A stretch of DNA of 58,620 nucleotides from Novosphingobium sp. (GCF_027486195.1 NZ_JAIXPP010000123.1:1-58620); one strand, 5' to 3'. Numbered from the stretch's first letter, positions 33,815 to 43,224 are shown. The notes: generated from the sequence alone by a model not told the origin. Made by a program: numbers and translations.

Positions 33815-33928
33815 GCCGGGTCAAGGCAAGGCATTGCAACGCGGGCCCTGCCGGGTTTGCCCGCGCATGAAGTCGGATCCTGCGGCAAGATGCGCCGGCA
33901 GGACGGGTTTTGAAGGATTTGAGACGGC

Positions 33929-34645
33929 ATGAGCTGGACGGACGAGCGGATCGAGAAGCTGACCAAGATGTGGGAGGGCGGTGCGACCGCCAGCCAGATC
34001 GCCGAAGAACTGGGCGGAGTCAGCCGCAACGCGGTGATTGGCAAGGCGCACCGGCTTGGCCTCAAGGCGCGCCCTTCCCCGGTCAAGCCCAACGAGAAGA
34101 GCGAGGCAGCGCCCGCCAAGGCGCCGCGCCCGGCACCCGAACCTGCCGCGCCTGCCGAACCGCGCGTCGCAGCGCCGCGTCCGGCCCCCGCCGCGCCGGC
34201 CAGCCCGCCGCCCGCACCGCGTGCCCCCGTCGCACCGGTCGAGGCTGCACCCACGCCCGCCGCGCCTGCTCCCACCGCTGCCGCTGACGCACCGCCGGCC
34301 CCGCCGCAGCCGCGCATTGTCTCGGTCGGCCCGGGCGGCTTCCTCCGTCAGGGCCCCGGCGATCAGCAAGCGCCGATCCCCCCCGCCCCGCCCCGCCGCC
34401 TCGTGCCCGCACGGCCCAGCCAGGAAGTGGCCGACAAGACCGGCCTGCTCGATCTCAACGACCGCATCTGCCGCTGGCCGATGGGCCACCCGGGCGAGCC
34501 CGATTTCCACTTCTGTGGCGACAAGGTAAATCCCGGCTTCCCTTACTGTGTCGAGCATTGCGGCCGCGCCTATCAGGCACAGCTGCCGCGCGGCCATCGC
34601 CGTCCGCCGCCGCCGATGCCCTTCGGCGGGCCCAGAGTGCGCTGA
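33929..34645 (+). CDS. gcrA: GcrA-type cell-cycle regulator
   Basis: 238 residues. The N-terminal 45 residues form the GcrA DNA-binding domain, SWTDERIEKLTKMWEGGATASQIAEELGGVSRNAVIGKAHRLGL (residues 2-45). A long Pro/Ala-rich, likely disordered region (about 46-160) is followed by a conserved C-terminal domain with four Cys and several His (ICRWPMGHPGEPDFHFCGDKV, then FPYCVEHCGRAY) that may bind zinc and holds the sigma-70 interaction surface. In Caulobacter, GcrA stimulates promoters at methylated GANTC sites. It is a core alphaproteobacterial gene and supports the taxonomic call. Confidence 0.93.
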   Translation: MSWTDERIEKLTKMWEGGATASQIAEELGGVSRNAVIGKAHRLGLKARPSPVKPNEKSEAAPAKAPRPAPEPAAPAEPRVAAPRPAPAAPASPPPAPRAPVAPVEAAPTPAAPAPTAAADAPPAPPQPRIVSVGPGGFLRQGPGDQQAPIPPAPPRRLVPARPSQEVADKTGLLDLNDRICRWPMGHPGEPDFHFCGDKVNPGFPYCVEHCGRAYQAQLPRGHRRPPPPMPFGGPRVR

Positions 34646-34751
34646 GAAAGGCTGTCACTTAAGTCCGTTCTGGTCCAAAAACCACGGATTGCCGCCACTT
34701 TCCGCTTCTTCGCGTGGTTAACCTCGCGTCGGTTGTGCCGTTCTCGATGGC

Positions 34752-35924
34752 ATGAGCAGAGAGACATCAGGCGCAAACGCGCGCAAGTCGCGCTGGTGGC
34801 AGTGGTTCAGCGGCAGCGTGGCCGATGATGCCAAGGAGCCGGGTACCGACGCGGCGCCCGCCTCCGGCACGCGCGAGATGACAGCGCGCGAAGTGTGGCT
34901 GCCGGCCAAGCGTCGCATGATCAGCAAGATCGCCGATTTCCTGATCGATCATGATCTCGATGTCCTGCCGAGCACGCTGACGGTCGCTTACGAATGCGTC
35001 ACGGGCGGCGCGCCGCGCCTTGCTCAGCAGATCCTCGAACGCACCGAGAAAGGTCTGCCGATCACGCTTGGCTGGATCGAGGAGCAGCGCAGCGAAACAA
35101 CGCACGACAAGAACGGCGAAGCGCTGGCTGTGCTGATGGGACGCCTGGAAGACAGCCTCGACGAATTCAGCAAGACCACCAGTGGCGCCCGCAATGCCAC
35201 GAGCGAATACAGCAGCGCGCTCCGGCAGCATGTCGATGAGCTCGAAGGCGTCGGCCGCGCCGGGGTCGTCATCACCGAACTCGCCGCGCTGACCCGCGCG
35301 ATGATGGAGCGCAGCATCGCCATGGAAAGCGAGCTCGCCTGCAGCGAACGCCGCGGCCAAGTGCTGCAGACCTCGCTCGAAGAGACACGGCGCGTCGCCG
35401 ATATGGATCACCTGACCGGCCTCCCTAATCGCCGTGCCTTCGATCATATGCTCGAACGCGAGATGCGCGATGCGCGCGATGCCGGGGAATCGCTGTGCCT
35501 CGCATTTGTCGATATCGACCATTTCAAGCGCGTGAATGATACGCACGGCCATCCCGCAGGCGACCGCGTGCTCAAGCTCGTTGGCGAAACGCTCAACCGC
35601 ATTGCCGATGCGCGCTGCTTTGTTGCGCGCCATGGCGGTGAGGAATTTGCCGTCATCTGGCGCAATCACACGGTCGAGAAGGCGTGGAAAAAACTCGATT
35701 CCGCGCGGGAGGAAATCGCCGGTCGGCGCCTCGTCAACCGCGCCAACGATACACCGTTCGGCAAGATCACCTTCTCGGGCGGGATCGCCGACGCCTTCGC
35801 CTATCCGGACAAGAGCGCCGCGCTGAAGGCAGCGGACGAAGCGCTCTATCTCGCCAAGCAATCAGGCCGCAACCGCATCTTCACGGCCGGCGAGAGCCCA
35901 GATCCGCAGGCAAAGGCGGCTTGA
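34752..35924 (+). CDS. Diguanylate cyclase (GGDEF), non-feedback-inhibited type
   Basis: 390 residues: an uncharacterised N-terminal helical domain (about 45-200) with no membrane segments, a coiled coil, then a GGDEF domain starting at DHLTGLPNRRAFDHML and DIDHFKRVNDTHGHPAGD. The active site is GGEEF (RHGGEEFAVIW), so catalysis of cyclic-di-GMP synthesis is expected. The RxxD inhibitory I-site normally five residues before GGEEF is absent (DARCFVARHGGEEF), so product inhibition should be weak. It follows gcrA by 106 bases and overlaps the end of the opposing DUF3142 gene by 44 bases. Whether it answers to NO or biofilm signals encoded elsewhere in the window is unknown. Confidence 0.88.
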   Translation: MSRETSGANARKSRWWQWFSGSVADDAKEPGTDAAPASGTREMTAREVWLPAKRRMISKIADFLIDHDLDVLPSTLTVAYECVTGGAPRLAQQILERTEKGLPITLGWIEEQRSETTHDKNGEALAVLMGRLEDSLDEFSKTTSGARNATSEYSSALRQHVDELEGVGRAGVVITELAALTRAMMERSIAMESELACSERRGQVLQTSLEETRRVADMDHLTGLPNRRAFDHMLEREMRDARDAGESLCLAFVDIDHFKRVNDTHGHPAGDRVLKLVGETLNRIADARCFVARHGGEEFAVIWRNHTVEKAWKKLDSAREEIAGRRLVNRANDTPFGKITFSGGIADAFAYPDKSAALKAADEALYLAKQSGRNRIFTAGESPDPQAKAA

Positions 35925-36624
35925 GCAGGAAGATGACATAGCCGGCAAAGCGCCGATCGCGCGCCAGCGCTGCGGGAGGCGTCCACTCGCCGCCCTCCAC
36001 CAGCGCGATCTTGTGGCGCAGCGGCAGCGTGTCGATCCGGCGGAACCACGCGGCATAGCCGGGGATCGTCGTGCGGCCCTGGTAGGTCTGGATCACCACT
36101 TCATCGACCAGACCCGCCAGGCGCGCCAGTTCCGCCGGATCGCCGTTCGCGCTCCAGTCGAGCAGGCCGGTGATCGAAAGCCGGGTGCCTGGCGGCAATT
36201 CGCGGCGCACCTGCTCAAGGAACGCGCGGTAGTGGCCCAGCCCCGGTGTCGCCGCATCAAAATCGATCTGCAGCCCTTCCAGCCGGTTTCCCGCTGCCCG
36301 CCAGCGTTCCAGCATCGCGCGCACCGCATCCCAGACGGGCGCACTCCAATCGAGCCGCGCGGCCCGCACCGTCAGCCAGACCTTCGCGCTTCGCACGTGC
36401 GGCACGCCAGCACGCATGCCGACGAGTTGCGCCGCGCCGCCGCGCCGGATCTCGCCGCCGAGGATGTAGAGTTCCCGCGCATTGGCCACTGCCGGTGGCG
36501 GCGGCACCCCGGCCCAGAGGAAAAACTGATCGTGGCGGGCTGGATCGACCGGCTGCGGTGCCTCAGCGCGCTGGCAGGCCCCCAGCACCAGTGCCGCAAG
36601 CAGCGCCGCCCCGCCGCGTCTCAC
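35881..36624 (-). CDS. DUF3142 lipoprotein
   Basis: 247 residues. The GTG at 36624 overlaps the upstream TGA (GTGA), giving the N-terminus RRGGAALLAALVLGACQ, a lipoprotein signal with lipobox LGAC. The mature domain (HDQFFLWAGVPPPPAVANARELYILGGEI) matches the DUF3142 family, whose remote similarity to glycoside hydrolase TIM barrels is suggested by RLEGLQIDFDAATPG (DFD near residue 120). An ATG at 36651 would overlap the preceding gene by 31 bases and spoil the lipobox spacing. It is the downstream partner of the large TPR-like protein. Function unknown. Confidence 0.75.
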   Translation of the reverse strand: MRRGGAALLAALVLGACQRAEAPQPVDPARHDQFFLWAGVPPPPAVANARELYILGGEIRRGGAAQLVGMRAGVPHVRSAKVWLTVRAARLDWSAPVWDAVRAMLERWRAAGNRLEGLQIDFDAATPGLGHYRAFLEQVRRELPPGTRLSITGLLDWSANGDPAELARLAGLVDEVVIQTYQGRTTIPGYAAWFRRIDTLPLRHKIALVEGGEWTPPAALARDRRFAGYVIFLLKPPLPADLGSRRP

Positions 36625-38753
36625 CAATAGTACTTCAGCTTCTGCGCCCATGAGCTCTTCGGGAACTCGCGCTTCAGCCGGTCATACCAGCCCTTGCGCT
36701 GCGCGATCGGCACATCCTCGCCGCCGCAGCTGTTGTAGCCCGAGGGGCTGTAGCAATTGACCGCGCGATAAAGCGCGTAGGCGCGATCATCCGGCGCGCT
36801 GCGCGCATCGGCGATCACTGCGGCGTAGATCGCCCCGCGCGCCAGCGGCTTGCCGGGATATTCGTTCGCCGCCCCGCCCAGCGCCCCGCGCGAAGGCGGC
36901 GTATCGAGCATGCTGAAACCGTCGAAGCCATTCAGCCGCCAGAACTCGCCGAGGCACAGCCGCGCGCGCACGTCCTGCGGATTGGCGGCCAGCGCGGCGA
37001 CAGTCCCTTGCAGGGCGGGACAGGCGAAGCCGGCCTGCGCGGTGCGACCCTTCGCAAACAGCCCCAGCGGCGTGGCTGAACCGGGCGCAAAGCCCCACAG
37101 CCCGTCGGTCGGGGCATCACCGCGCGCCAGCGGCTGGTTGGTCCGAAAACCGGCATAGTCCCCCCGGCTCAGCTGCTTGTAGAGCAGCGTGAACAGCGCC
37201 GCGTCGCGCTCGGTCTGCGCACGCTCGACATCGAGCGCCACCTGGCGCAGCAGCCCCGGCCCTGCCGAATGCATCAGCAGGATCTCGCGCACCATGCGGT
37301 CGGTGATCGGCGAACCCGGCGCAAAGACCTGCGCTAGCTTGCCGTGGCGCTCCCAGTTCATCGCCAGGCCCAGCTCGACCGTGGGCCGCTGCCACAATGC
37401 TTTCGCCCCGCCGAGCAGTTCCAGCCAGAAACCGGCCTCGTTCGGGTCACCCTTCGCCGCCAGCGCCTGCCCGCGCAGCACCTGCCGGCTGAACGCAAGC
37501 GGCGTATAGGAGGGCCGCTTCGCATCGTCCGGGATCAACTGGAGCACGCGCGCATAGTCCTTCGCGACGTAGAACGCGTGGTTCGCCTGCAGGAAGCCAT
37601 AAAGCTGCGGCGCGCGCAGGAAGCTCGCCTGCTGGCTGGCCAGCGCGTCAGCCCCAAGCGGCGTTTCTGCGCCCGACGAATAGCGATCATCCGGATCGGC
37701 AACGCGCATGGCCTTCATGTCCGCTGCCGCCAGCAGCAGCAACCCCCCGCCCAGCGGATTGGGATTATCGCTGTTGGAGAGGAATTTGCCGTCCACCTCG
37801 TTGATCAGGTCGACAATCGGCTCGCCCTCCTTCGGCGCCTCGGCCAGAACGCTTTCATAGCGCTGGCCCAGCGCGGCAAAATCGCCGGACAGCCACATCG
37901 CGCGCCGCTCCAGCCCGCGTGCAGAGGCGGCATAGCGGCCCTTGGGATAGGCCTTGAGATAGTCCGCCAGCGCCGCTCGCCCGCGCTGCGCGGCCGCTTT
38001 GTCGACCGCCTTCAGGCCTTCGAAATAACCGTACTCGCCCATGCTGTGCACCAGCGCCTCGCCCAGCCAGGCGCGGGCGACCATGTAGCGCGCGGTCTCG
38101 GCCACCCACGGATCCGGCGCACCGACTAGCGCCGCATAGCCGCTGGCCGCTTCGCTGTAGCGCGTCGCATGGAATGCGTCTGAAGCCGCCAGATAGCCGA
38201 GAAAGGCCTTGCCCGGCGCACTGCTGACCGCAACACCCGGCAGCACGGCAGGCAGCGAGGAATCGGCGCAGCGTGCGACAAGCTGCGTTCTCGCGGTGCT
38301 CAGCGCTGTTTTGTCGCTTCCCGGCAAGGCCCGGTTCGCCGCAAGCGCCTCGTTGAATTCGGGCGATGCGGCGCGGAACGCCGGACAAGGACCATCGATG
38401 GCGTTCGCCGGCGGTTCGGCCTGCGGATCGAGCGCAGGCACCCATGTCCGCGTCAACATGCCCCAATCAAGGAACATGTGGCCGAAGCCTTCCTCGTCGT
38501 ATTCCGGCTTGGGATAGTCGCCGCCGCCCGTCACCGCGCCGGTCAGGCCCAGCCCGGTCGAATCGCGCAGCATGGCCAGCAGGTTGACGCGGCTGTCATT
38601 CCCCGGCGCGATTACGACCCGGTTGTGGCAGGCCTGCGCCCCGCCAAACAGCGACCATGTGGGATCGCAGCCCACATCGGCACAGGCCAGCGCCGCGCCC
38701 GATGAGGCGAGCAATCCCGCCATGGCCACGCTTCTGCTCAGCCTCAGCCGCAT
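36621..38753 (-). CDS. Large secreted repeat-type protein of unknown function
   Basis: 710 residues with a signal peptide (RSVAMAGLLASSGAALA) and a mature part full of alpha-helical, TPR/Sel1-like segments such as AAQRGRAALADYLKAYPKGRYAASARGLERRAM. Residues SGYNSCGGEDVP near the C-terminus and CADVGCDPTWSLFGG near the N-terminus carry the few Cys; the end is WAQKLKYYW. Start ATG 38753 has GGAG about 9 bases upstream. It is coupled by GTGA to the DUF3142 lipoprotein, so the two probably work together in the cell envelope. I cannot assign an activity. Confidence 0.65.
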   Translation of the reverse strand: MRLRLSRSVAMAGLLASSGAALACADVGCDPTWSLFGGAQACHNRVVIAPGNDSRVNLLAMLRDSTGLGLTGAVTGGGDYPKPEYDEEGFGHMFLDWGMLTRTWVPALDPQAEPPANAIDGPCPAFRAASPEFNEALAANRALPGSDKTALSTARTQLVARCADSSLPAVLPGVAVSSAPGKAFLGYLAASDAFHATRYSEAASGYAALVGAPDPWVAETARYMVARAWLGEALVHSMGEYGYFEGLKAVDKAAAQRGRAALADYLKAYPKGRYAASARGLERRAMWLSGDFAALGQRYESVLAEAPKEGEPIVDLINEVDGKFLSNSDNPNPLGGGLLLLAAADMKAMRVADPDDRYSSGAETPLGADALASQQASFLRAPQLYGFLQANHAFYVAKDYARVLQLIPDDAKRPSYTPLAFSRQVLRGQALAAKGDPNEAGFWLELLGGAKALWQRPTVELGLAMNWERHGKLAQVFAPGSPITDRMVREILLMHSAGPGLLRQVALDVERAQTERDAALFTLLYKQLSRGDYAGFRTNQPLARGDAPTDGLWGFAPGSATPLGLFAKGRTAQAGFACPALQGTVAALAANPQDVRARLCLGEFWRLNGFDGFSMLDTPPSRGALGGAANEYPGKPLARGAIYAAVIADARSAPDDRAYALYRAVNCYSPSGYNSCGGEDVPIAQRKGWYDRLKREFPKSSWAQKLKYYW

Positions 38754-38814
38754 CGTCGTCTCTCCCCGCTTCACCTGCCCGCACATGGTTCCCCGCCGCC
38801 CGCGCCAAGGCAAG

Positions 38815-38848
38815 AAAAAAGGGCCCGCGTTGCCGCGAGCCCTCTTTT
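38815..38848 (-). terminator. Rho-independent terminator after pnp
   Basis: On the minus strand AGGGCTCGCG pairs with CGCGGGCCCT around a GCAA tetraloop, followed by a T-run (TTTTTT). It lies 24 bases after the pnp stop and 62 bases before the start of the next minus-strand gene. Confidence 0.85.
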
Positions 38849-38871
38849 CATCTGGCCTGAAGCCGGAGCGA

Positions 38872-41166
38872 TCAGTCGTCCGACTTGAGGAACGCCGGGA
38901 TATGATCCCCGCCGCCCTCACCGCCGCCACGCGGACCACGGTCACGACCGCCGCCGCCATCACGACGCGGCCCACGATCACCGCGCGGGCCACCCGGGCC
39001 ACGGCGATCGCCGCGATCACCACGGTCGCTCCGCTCGGGGCGCGGTTCGCGGGGCGGGCGGGTGTCTTCGAGTTCGGCGCCGGTTTCCTGATCGACGACG
39101 CGCATCGAAAGGCGAACCTTGCCGCGCGGATCGATCTCGAGCACCTTGACCTTCACGGCCTGGCCTTCCTTGACCACATCGGTGGGCTTCTCGACCCGCT
39201 CGTTGCGCATCTCGGAAACGTGGACGAGGCCGTCCTTGCCGCCCATGAAGTTCACGAACGCGCCGAAATCGACGATGTTCACGACCTTGCCATCATAGAC
39301 CTTGCCGACTTCGGCTTCTTCCACGATGCCAAGGATCCACTTCTTCGCGGCCTCGATCTGGTTGATATCGGACGAGCTGATCTTGATCAGGCCTTCGTCG
39401 TCGATATCGACCTTGGCGCCGGTCTCGGCGACGATCTCGCGGATCACCTTGCCGCCGGTGCCGATGACTTCGCGGATCTTCGACTTGTCGATCTGGATCG
39501 TCTCGATGCGCGGAGCGTGGGCCGAAAGCTCGGTACGGGCCGAACCCAGAGCCTTGGTCATCTCGTTCAGGATGTGCGCGCGGCCTTCGCTCGCCTGATG
39601 CAGCGCCTTGGCCATGATCTCGCGCGTGATGCCCGCGATCTTGATGTCCATCTGCATCGTGGTGATGCCCGCGCTGGTGCCGGCCACCTTGAAGTCCATG
39701 TCGCCGAGGTGATCCTCGTCGCCAAGAATGTCCGAAAGGACGGCGAACTCGTCGCCTTCAAGGATCAGACCCATCGCGATGCCCGAAACCGGACGTTCGA
39801 TCGGAACGCCCGCGTCCATCATCGAGAGGCAGCCGCCGCAAACCGTCGCCATCGAGGACGAGCCGTTGGACTCGGTGATGTCCGAGAGAACGCGGATCGT
39901 GTAGGGGAACTCGTCCTTGGTCGGCAGCACCGGGTGCAGCGCGCGCCATGCCAGCTTGCCATGGCCCACTTCGCGGCGGCCCGGAGCGCCGAAACGGCCA
40001 ACTTCGCCAACCGAATAGGGCGGGAAGTTATAGTGCAGCATGAAGCGCTGATACGACAGGCCGTCGAGACCGTCGATCATCTGCTCGGCATCCTTGGTGC
40101 CCAGCGTGGTGGTGCAGATCGCCTGCGTTTCACCGCGCGTGAAGAGCGAGGAACCGTGCGTGCGCGGCAGGAACCCGACGATCGATTCGATCGGACGGAC
40201 CTGCGTGGTGGTGCGCCCGTCGATGCGCGTGCCGTCCTTGAGGATGGCGCCGCGCACGATGTCGGCCTCGACCTTCTTCATGGTCTTCATCGCGACCATC
40301 TGGGTCTGCGGGCCTTCCTCGGCGAAGGCTTCCTTGGCCTTGGCCCGCGCCTCGTTCAGCGCGTTCGAACGCGCAGACTTGTCGGTGAGCTTGTAGGCAG
40401 CGGCCACATCGGCGCCGACGAGCGCCTTGAGCTTGGCCTTGATGTCCGCCGTGTTGTCGGTGAGGTCGATTTCCCAAGGATCCTTGGCGGCCTTCTCGGC
40501 CAGATCGATGATCGCGCCGACGACCTTGCGGATCTCGTCATGCGCAAACATGACCGCGCCGAGCATTTCGTCCTCGGTGAGTTCCTTGGCTTCGGATTCG
40601 ACCATCATCACGGCCGCATCGGTGGCGGCGACGACGAGATCGAGGCGGCCAGTGGCAACTTCGCTCAGCGACGGGTTGAGCTGGTACTCGCCGTCCTTGA
40701 AGCCGACGCGGGCAGCCGCGATCGGGCCCATGAAGGGCACGCCCGAGATGGTGAGCGCTGCCGAGGCGGCGATCATCGCAACCACATCAGGCTCAGTCTC
40801 GCCGTCATAGCTCAGCACCTGGGCGATGACGTTGATCTCGTTGTAGAAACCCTCGGGGAACAGCGGACGCACCGGGCGATCGATCAGGCGGGAAACCAGC
40901 GTTTCCTTTTCCGTCGCGCCGCGCTCACGCTTGAAGAAGCCGCCCGGGATGCGCCCGGCGGACGAGAACTTTTCCTGATAGTGCACGGTCAGCGGGAAGA
41001 AGTCCTGGCCTTCCTTGACCTTCTTGGCGGCAGTCACCGCGCAGAGCACAACGGTTTCGCCATAAGTGGCGAGGACCGCGCCGTCAGCCTGACGGGCAAT
41101 GCGGCCGGTTTCCAGAGTGAGGGTCTTGCCGCCCCACTCCAGCGATACTGTCTTGACGTCGAACAT
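38872..41166 (-). CDS. pnp: Polyribonucleotide nucleotidyltransferase
   Basis: 764 residues with the complete PNPase layout: RNase PH domain 1 (SLEWGGKTLTLETGRIARQADGAV near residue 8), helical linker, RNase PH domain 2 with FNPLTR-like GRRTRQV region (DGTRIDGRTTTQVRPI) and GSSMATVCGGCLSMMDAGV, KH domain (DKSKIREVIGTGGKVIREI), S1 domain (GKVVNIVDFGAFVNFMGGKDGLVHVS) and an Arg/Gly-rich tail ending FLKSDD. It degrades mRNA 3' to 5' by phosphorolysis and pairs with RNase E. AAGGA precedes the ATG. It follows rpsO after a terminator, the classic rpsO-pnp arrangement. Confidence 0.97.
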   Translation of the reverse strand: MFDVKTVSLEWGGKTLTLETGRIARQADGAVLATYGETVVLCAVTAAKKVKEGQDFFPLTVHYQEKFSSAGRIPGGFFKRERGATEKETLVSRLIDRPVRPLFPEGFYNEINVIAQVLSYDGETEPDVVAMIAASAALTISGVPFMGPIAAARVGFKDGEYQLNPSLSEVATGRLDLVVAATDAAVMMVESEAKELTEDEMLGAVMFAHDEIRKVVGAIIDLAEKAAKDPWEIDLTDNTADIKAKLKALVGADVAAAYKLTDKSARSNALNEARAKAKEAFAEEGPQTQMVAMKTMKKVEADIVRGAILKDGTRIDGRTTTQVRPIESIVGFLPRTHGSSLFTRGETQAICTTTLGTKDAEQMIDGLDGLSYQRFMLHYNFPPYSVGEVGRFGAPGRREVGHGKLAWRALHPVLPTKDEFPYTIRVLSDITESNGSSSMATVCGGCLSMMDAGVPIERPVSGIAMGLILEGDEFAVLSDILGDEDHLGDMDFKVAGTSAGITTMQMDIKIAGITREIMAKALHQASEGRAHILNEMTKALGSARTELSAHAPRIETIQIDKSKIREVIGTGGKVIREIVAETGAKVDIDDEGLIKISSSDINQIEAAKKWILGIVEEAEVGKVYDGKVVNIVDFGAFVNFMGGKDGLVHVSEMRNERVEKPTDVVKEGQAVKVKVLEIDPRGKVRLSMRVVDQETGAELEDTRPPREPRPERSDRGDRGDRRGPGGPRGDRGPRRDGGGGRDRGPRGGGEGGGDHIPAFLKSDD

Positions 41167-41300
41167 GCGTTTTCCTTCGAGCCCGCGCACCAAATTGCGC
41201 ACGGGGTTTGCTGCCGGGTGTGCCGTCCCGGTCCGGTGCGGGGCCTGTTTGCGGCCCCCGGATTGCCCGCCTGCCGAATTGCAAAGCGGGTGCCAGATGC

Positions 41301-41330
41301 AAAAAGCGGCCCACGTGGGGGCCGCTTTCC
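41301..41330 (-). terminator. Rho-independent terminator/attenuator after rpsO
   Basis: Minus strand: AAGCGGCC pairs with GGCCGCTT around CCCACGTG, followed by TTTTT. It lies just after the rpsO stop and before pnp, as the rpsO terminator does in other bacteria. Confidence 0.85.
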
Positions 41331-41336
41331 GCTTGG

Positions 41337-41606
41337 TTACTTGCGCAGACCGAGCTTCTGGATGAGGGCATTGTAGCGCGCCACATCCTTCTTCTTGAGA
41401 TAGTCCAGCAGCGAGCGCCGCTTGTTGACCATCATCAGCAGCCCGCGGCGCGAATGGTTGTCCTTGTGGTGAGCCTTGAAGTGCTCGGTCAGGGTCTGGA
41501 TGCGGCTGGTCAGGATCGCGACCTGGACTTCGGGCGAACCCGTGTCGTTGGTGCCGCGCGCGTTGCCCGCAATGACTTCCTGCTTCTTTTCTGCGCTAAT
41601 CGACAT
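41337..41606 (-). CDS. rpsO: 30S ribosomal protein S15
   Basis: 89 residues, the standard length. It contains the family words GSPEVQVAILTSRIQTLTEHF, HHKDNHSRRGLLMMVNKRRSLLDYL and ends in QKLGLRK. It binds the central domain of 16S rRNA. Six bases separate it from truB upstream on the same strand, and a terminator precedes pnp downstream. Confidence 0.97.
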   Translation of the reverse strand: MSISAEKKQEVIAGNARGTNDTGSPEVQVAILTSRIQTLTEHFKAHHKDNHSRRGLLMMVNKRRSLLDYLKKKDVARYNALIQKLGLRK

Positions 41607-41612
41607 TATTCA

Positions 41613-42512
41613 TCACTCCGCGACATCGGGAAGGTTGAACCCCCGCGCGACGGTCAGGACGGAGCCTGAAAGCTCAACCAAGGCCACCGGCACCTTGCCG
41701 CTGCGCACCCAGTAAAGCCCGTCGTTATGGGGCAGCCCGTCAAGAACGCGGCCCTGGCGGACCGCTCTTGCCTGCTCGGGCGAAAGGTCAAGAGCCGGGA
41801 TGTCGACCAGCCCTGCCTCCAGCGGCAAGAGTATGTGTTCAAGGGGTGCGCCCTTACCCACCTCGTTCAATTTGTCCAGCGAAATCGCTTGAGCGAGGTC
41901 GAACGGCCCGGCCCGCAGGCGGCGCAGCATGGTGACATGGCCGACCGCGCCAAGCGCATGCGCGATATCGCGCGCAAGGCTGCGGATATAAGTGCCCTTG
42001 GAAACATGGGCGATGAGGGTGGTCTCCCCCTCGCCCGCAGCGCCGATCTCAAGGCTATGCACCGTCACCGCGCGGCTCTTCAGTTCAACCGCCTCCCCTG
42101 CCCGCGCGAGGTCGTAAGCCCGCTCGCCATCCACCTTGATCGCGGAATAGGCCGGCGGCACCTGTTCGATCGGCCCGGTAAAGCGCGGCAGCACCGCCTC
42201 GATGTCCGGCCGCAGCGGCCGCACATCGCTCGCCGCGATGACCTTGCCTTCGAGATCGAGCGTATCGGTCTCCTCGCCGAAGCGCAGCGTGAAGGCATAG
42301 ACCTTGCGCGCATCCAGCATCCGCCCACACAGCTTGGTCGCCTCGCCCAGCGCGATGGGCAGCACGCCCGTCGCCAGCGGATCGAGCGTGCCGCCATGGC
42401 CAACCTTGACCTTGCCGTAGCCTGCCTGCCGCAAGTTGCGCTTCACCGCCGCCACAGCCTGCGTCGAGCCAAGCTCCAAGGGCTTGTCGAGAATAATCCA
42501 GCCATTCACCAT
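41613..42512 (-). CDS. truB: tRNA pseudouridine(55) synthase
   Basis: 299 residues. The catalytic motif is GHGGTLDPLATGVLPIALGEAT, with Asp as nucleophile, after NGWIILDKPLELGSTQAV. KTYxx-like KVYAFTLRFGEETDTLDLEG and ERAYDLARAGEAVELKSR complete the active site. It makes pseudouridine 55 in tRNA. The ATG at 42512 was chosen from family start MVNGWIIL; ATG 42545 would overlap the upstream gene. Ten bases separate it from the site-2-protease-like gene. Confidence 0.95.
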   Translation of the reverse strand: MVNGWIILDKPLELGSTQAVAAVKRNLRQAGYGKVKVGHGGTLDPLATGVLPIALGEATKLCGRMLDARKVYAFTLRFGEETDTLDLEGKVIAASDVRPLRPDIEAVLPRFTGPIEQVPPAYSAIKVDGERAYDLARAGEAVELKSRAVTVHSLEIGAAGEGETTLIAHVSKGTYIRSLARDIAHALGAVGHVTMLRRLRAGPFDLAQAISLDKLNEVGKGAPLEHILLPLEAGLVDIPALDLSPEQARAVRQGRVLDGLPHNDGLYWVRSGKVPVALVELSGSVLTVARGFNLPDVAE

Positions 42513-42522
42513 GCCAGCGGGC

Positions 42523-43224
42523 TCAATCGAGTTCCGGCCCGGCAACCAGCGCCACGATATGTTCGAACTGGTTCAGCATCCATTCCATCGGCGGGCCGAC
42601 CACCCGGTCGACGATGTGGAGCCCCGGGAACAGCCACGGAAGCACGATGAACACGGCCATGAACAGCGGAATGCCGATCGGCTCGATCCGGTCGAGCAGC
42701 CGCACCCCCGCCGCCGGGGCCAGCCCGCGCACGATGCGCGAGCCATCGAACGGCGGCAGCGGAAGCAGGTTGAACGTGCCGAGGAACACATTGATCGCGA
42801 TGAAGTTCTTGAGATTGTCGACCACGAACATCATCGTCGGGCCCGGCGTACCTTGCGGATCCAGCTGGCGCAGCAGCAGCCCGAACGCCACCGCCGCCAC
42901 CGCCGCCAGCACGAAGTTCGTCAGCGGCCCTGCCGCCGCGACGAACGCCATGTCGCGCTTGGGGCTGCGCAGCCGCGCATAGTTCACCGGCACGGGCTTG
43001 GCCCAACCAAACACCGGCAGACCCAGCAGCTTGAGCATGCCCGGCAGAATCAGCGTGCCCATGGGATCGACATGCTTTAGCGGATTGAGGCTCAGCCGCC
43101 CGCGCTCATAGGCGGTCGGATCGCCCAATAGGCGCGCGACCCAGCCATGGGCGATCTCGTGCAGCACGATGGCGAACACCATCGGCACGATCACCGTGGC
43201 TGCAACATAGAACGGATTGGTCAC
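42523..43224 (-). CDS. Site-2 protease family (M50) membrane metalloprotease
   Basis: 233 residues, six hydrophobic helices. HEIAH (residues 22-26) is the zinc motif HExxH in the first membrane helix, and NLLPLPPFDGSRI (NxxPxPPxDG) provides the second motif with the third ligand Asp. This is the compact, single-domain M50B type without a PDZ domain that sits in the inner membrane. The GTG at 43224 overlaps the upstream acetyltransferase stop (GTGA). It lies between that gene and truB, an insertion in the common rbfA-truB order. The natural substrate is unknown. Confidence 0.88.
   Translation of the reverse strand: MTNPFYVAATVIVPMVFAIVLHEIAHGWVARLLGDPTAYERGRLSLNPLKHVDPMGTLILPGMLKLLGLPVFGWAKPVPVNYARLRSPKRDMAFVAAAGPLTNFVLAAVAAVAFGLLLRQLDPQGTPGPTMMFVVDNLKNFIAINVFLGTFNLLPLPPFDGSRIVRGLAPAAGVRLLDRIEPIGIPLFMAVFIVLPWLFPGLHIVDRVVGPPMEWMLNQFEHIVALVAGPELD

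Noticed and set aside
38572..41376. Plus-strand frame of over 900 codons opposite pnp
   Set aside because: PNPase is certain on the other strand; this translation is Arg/His-rich and matches no known fold.
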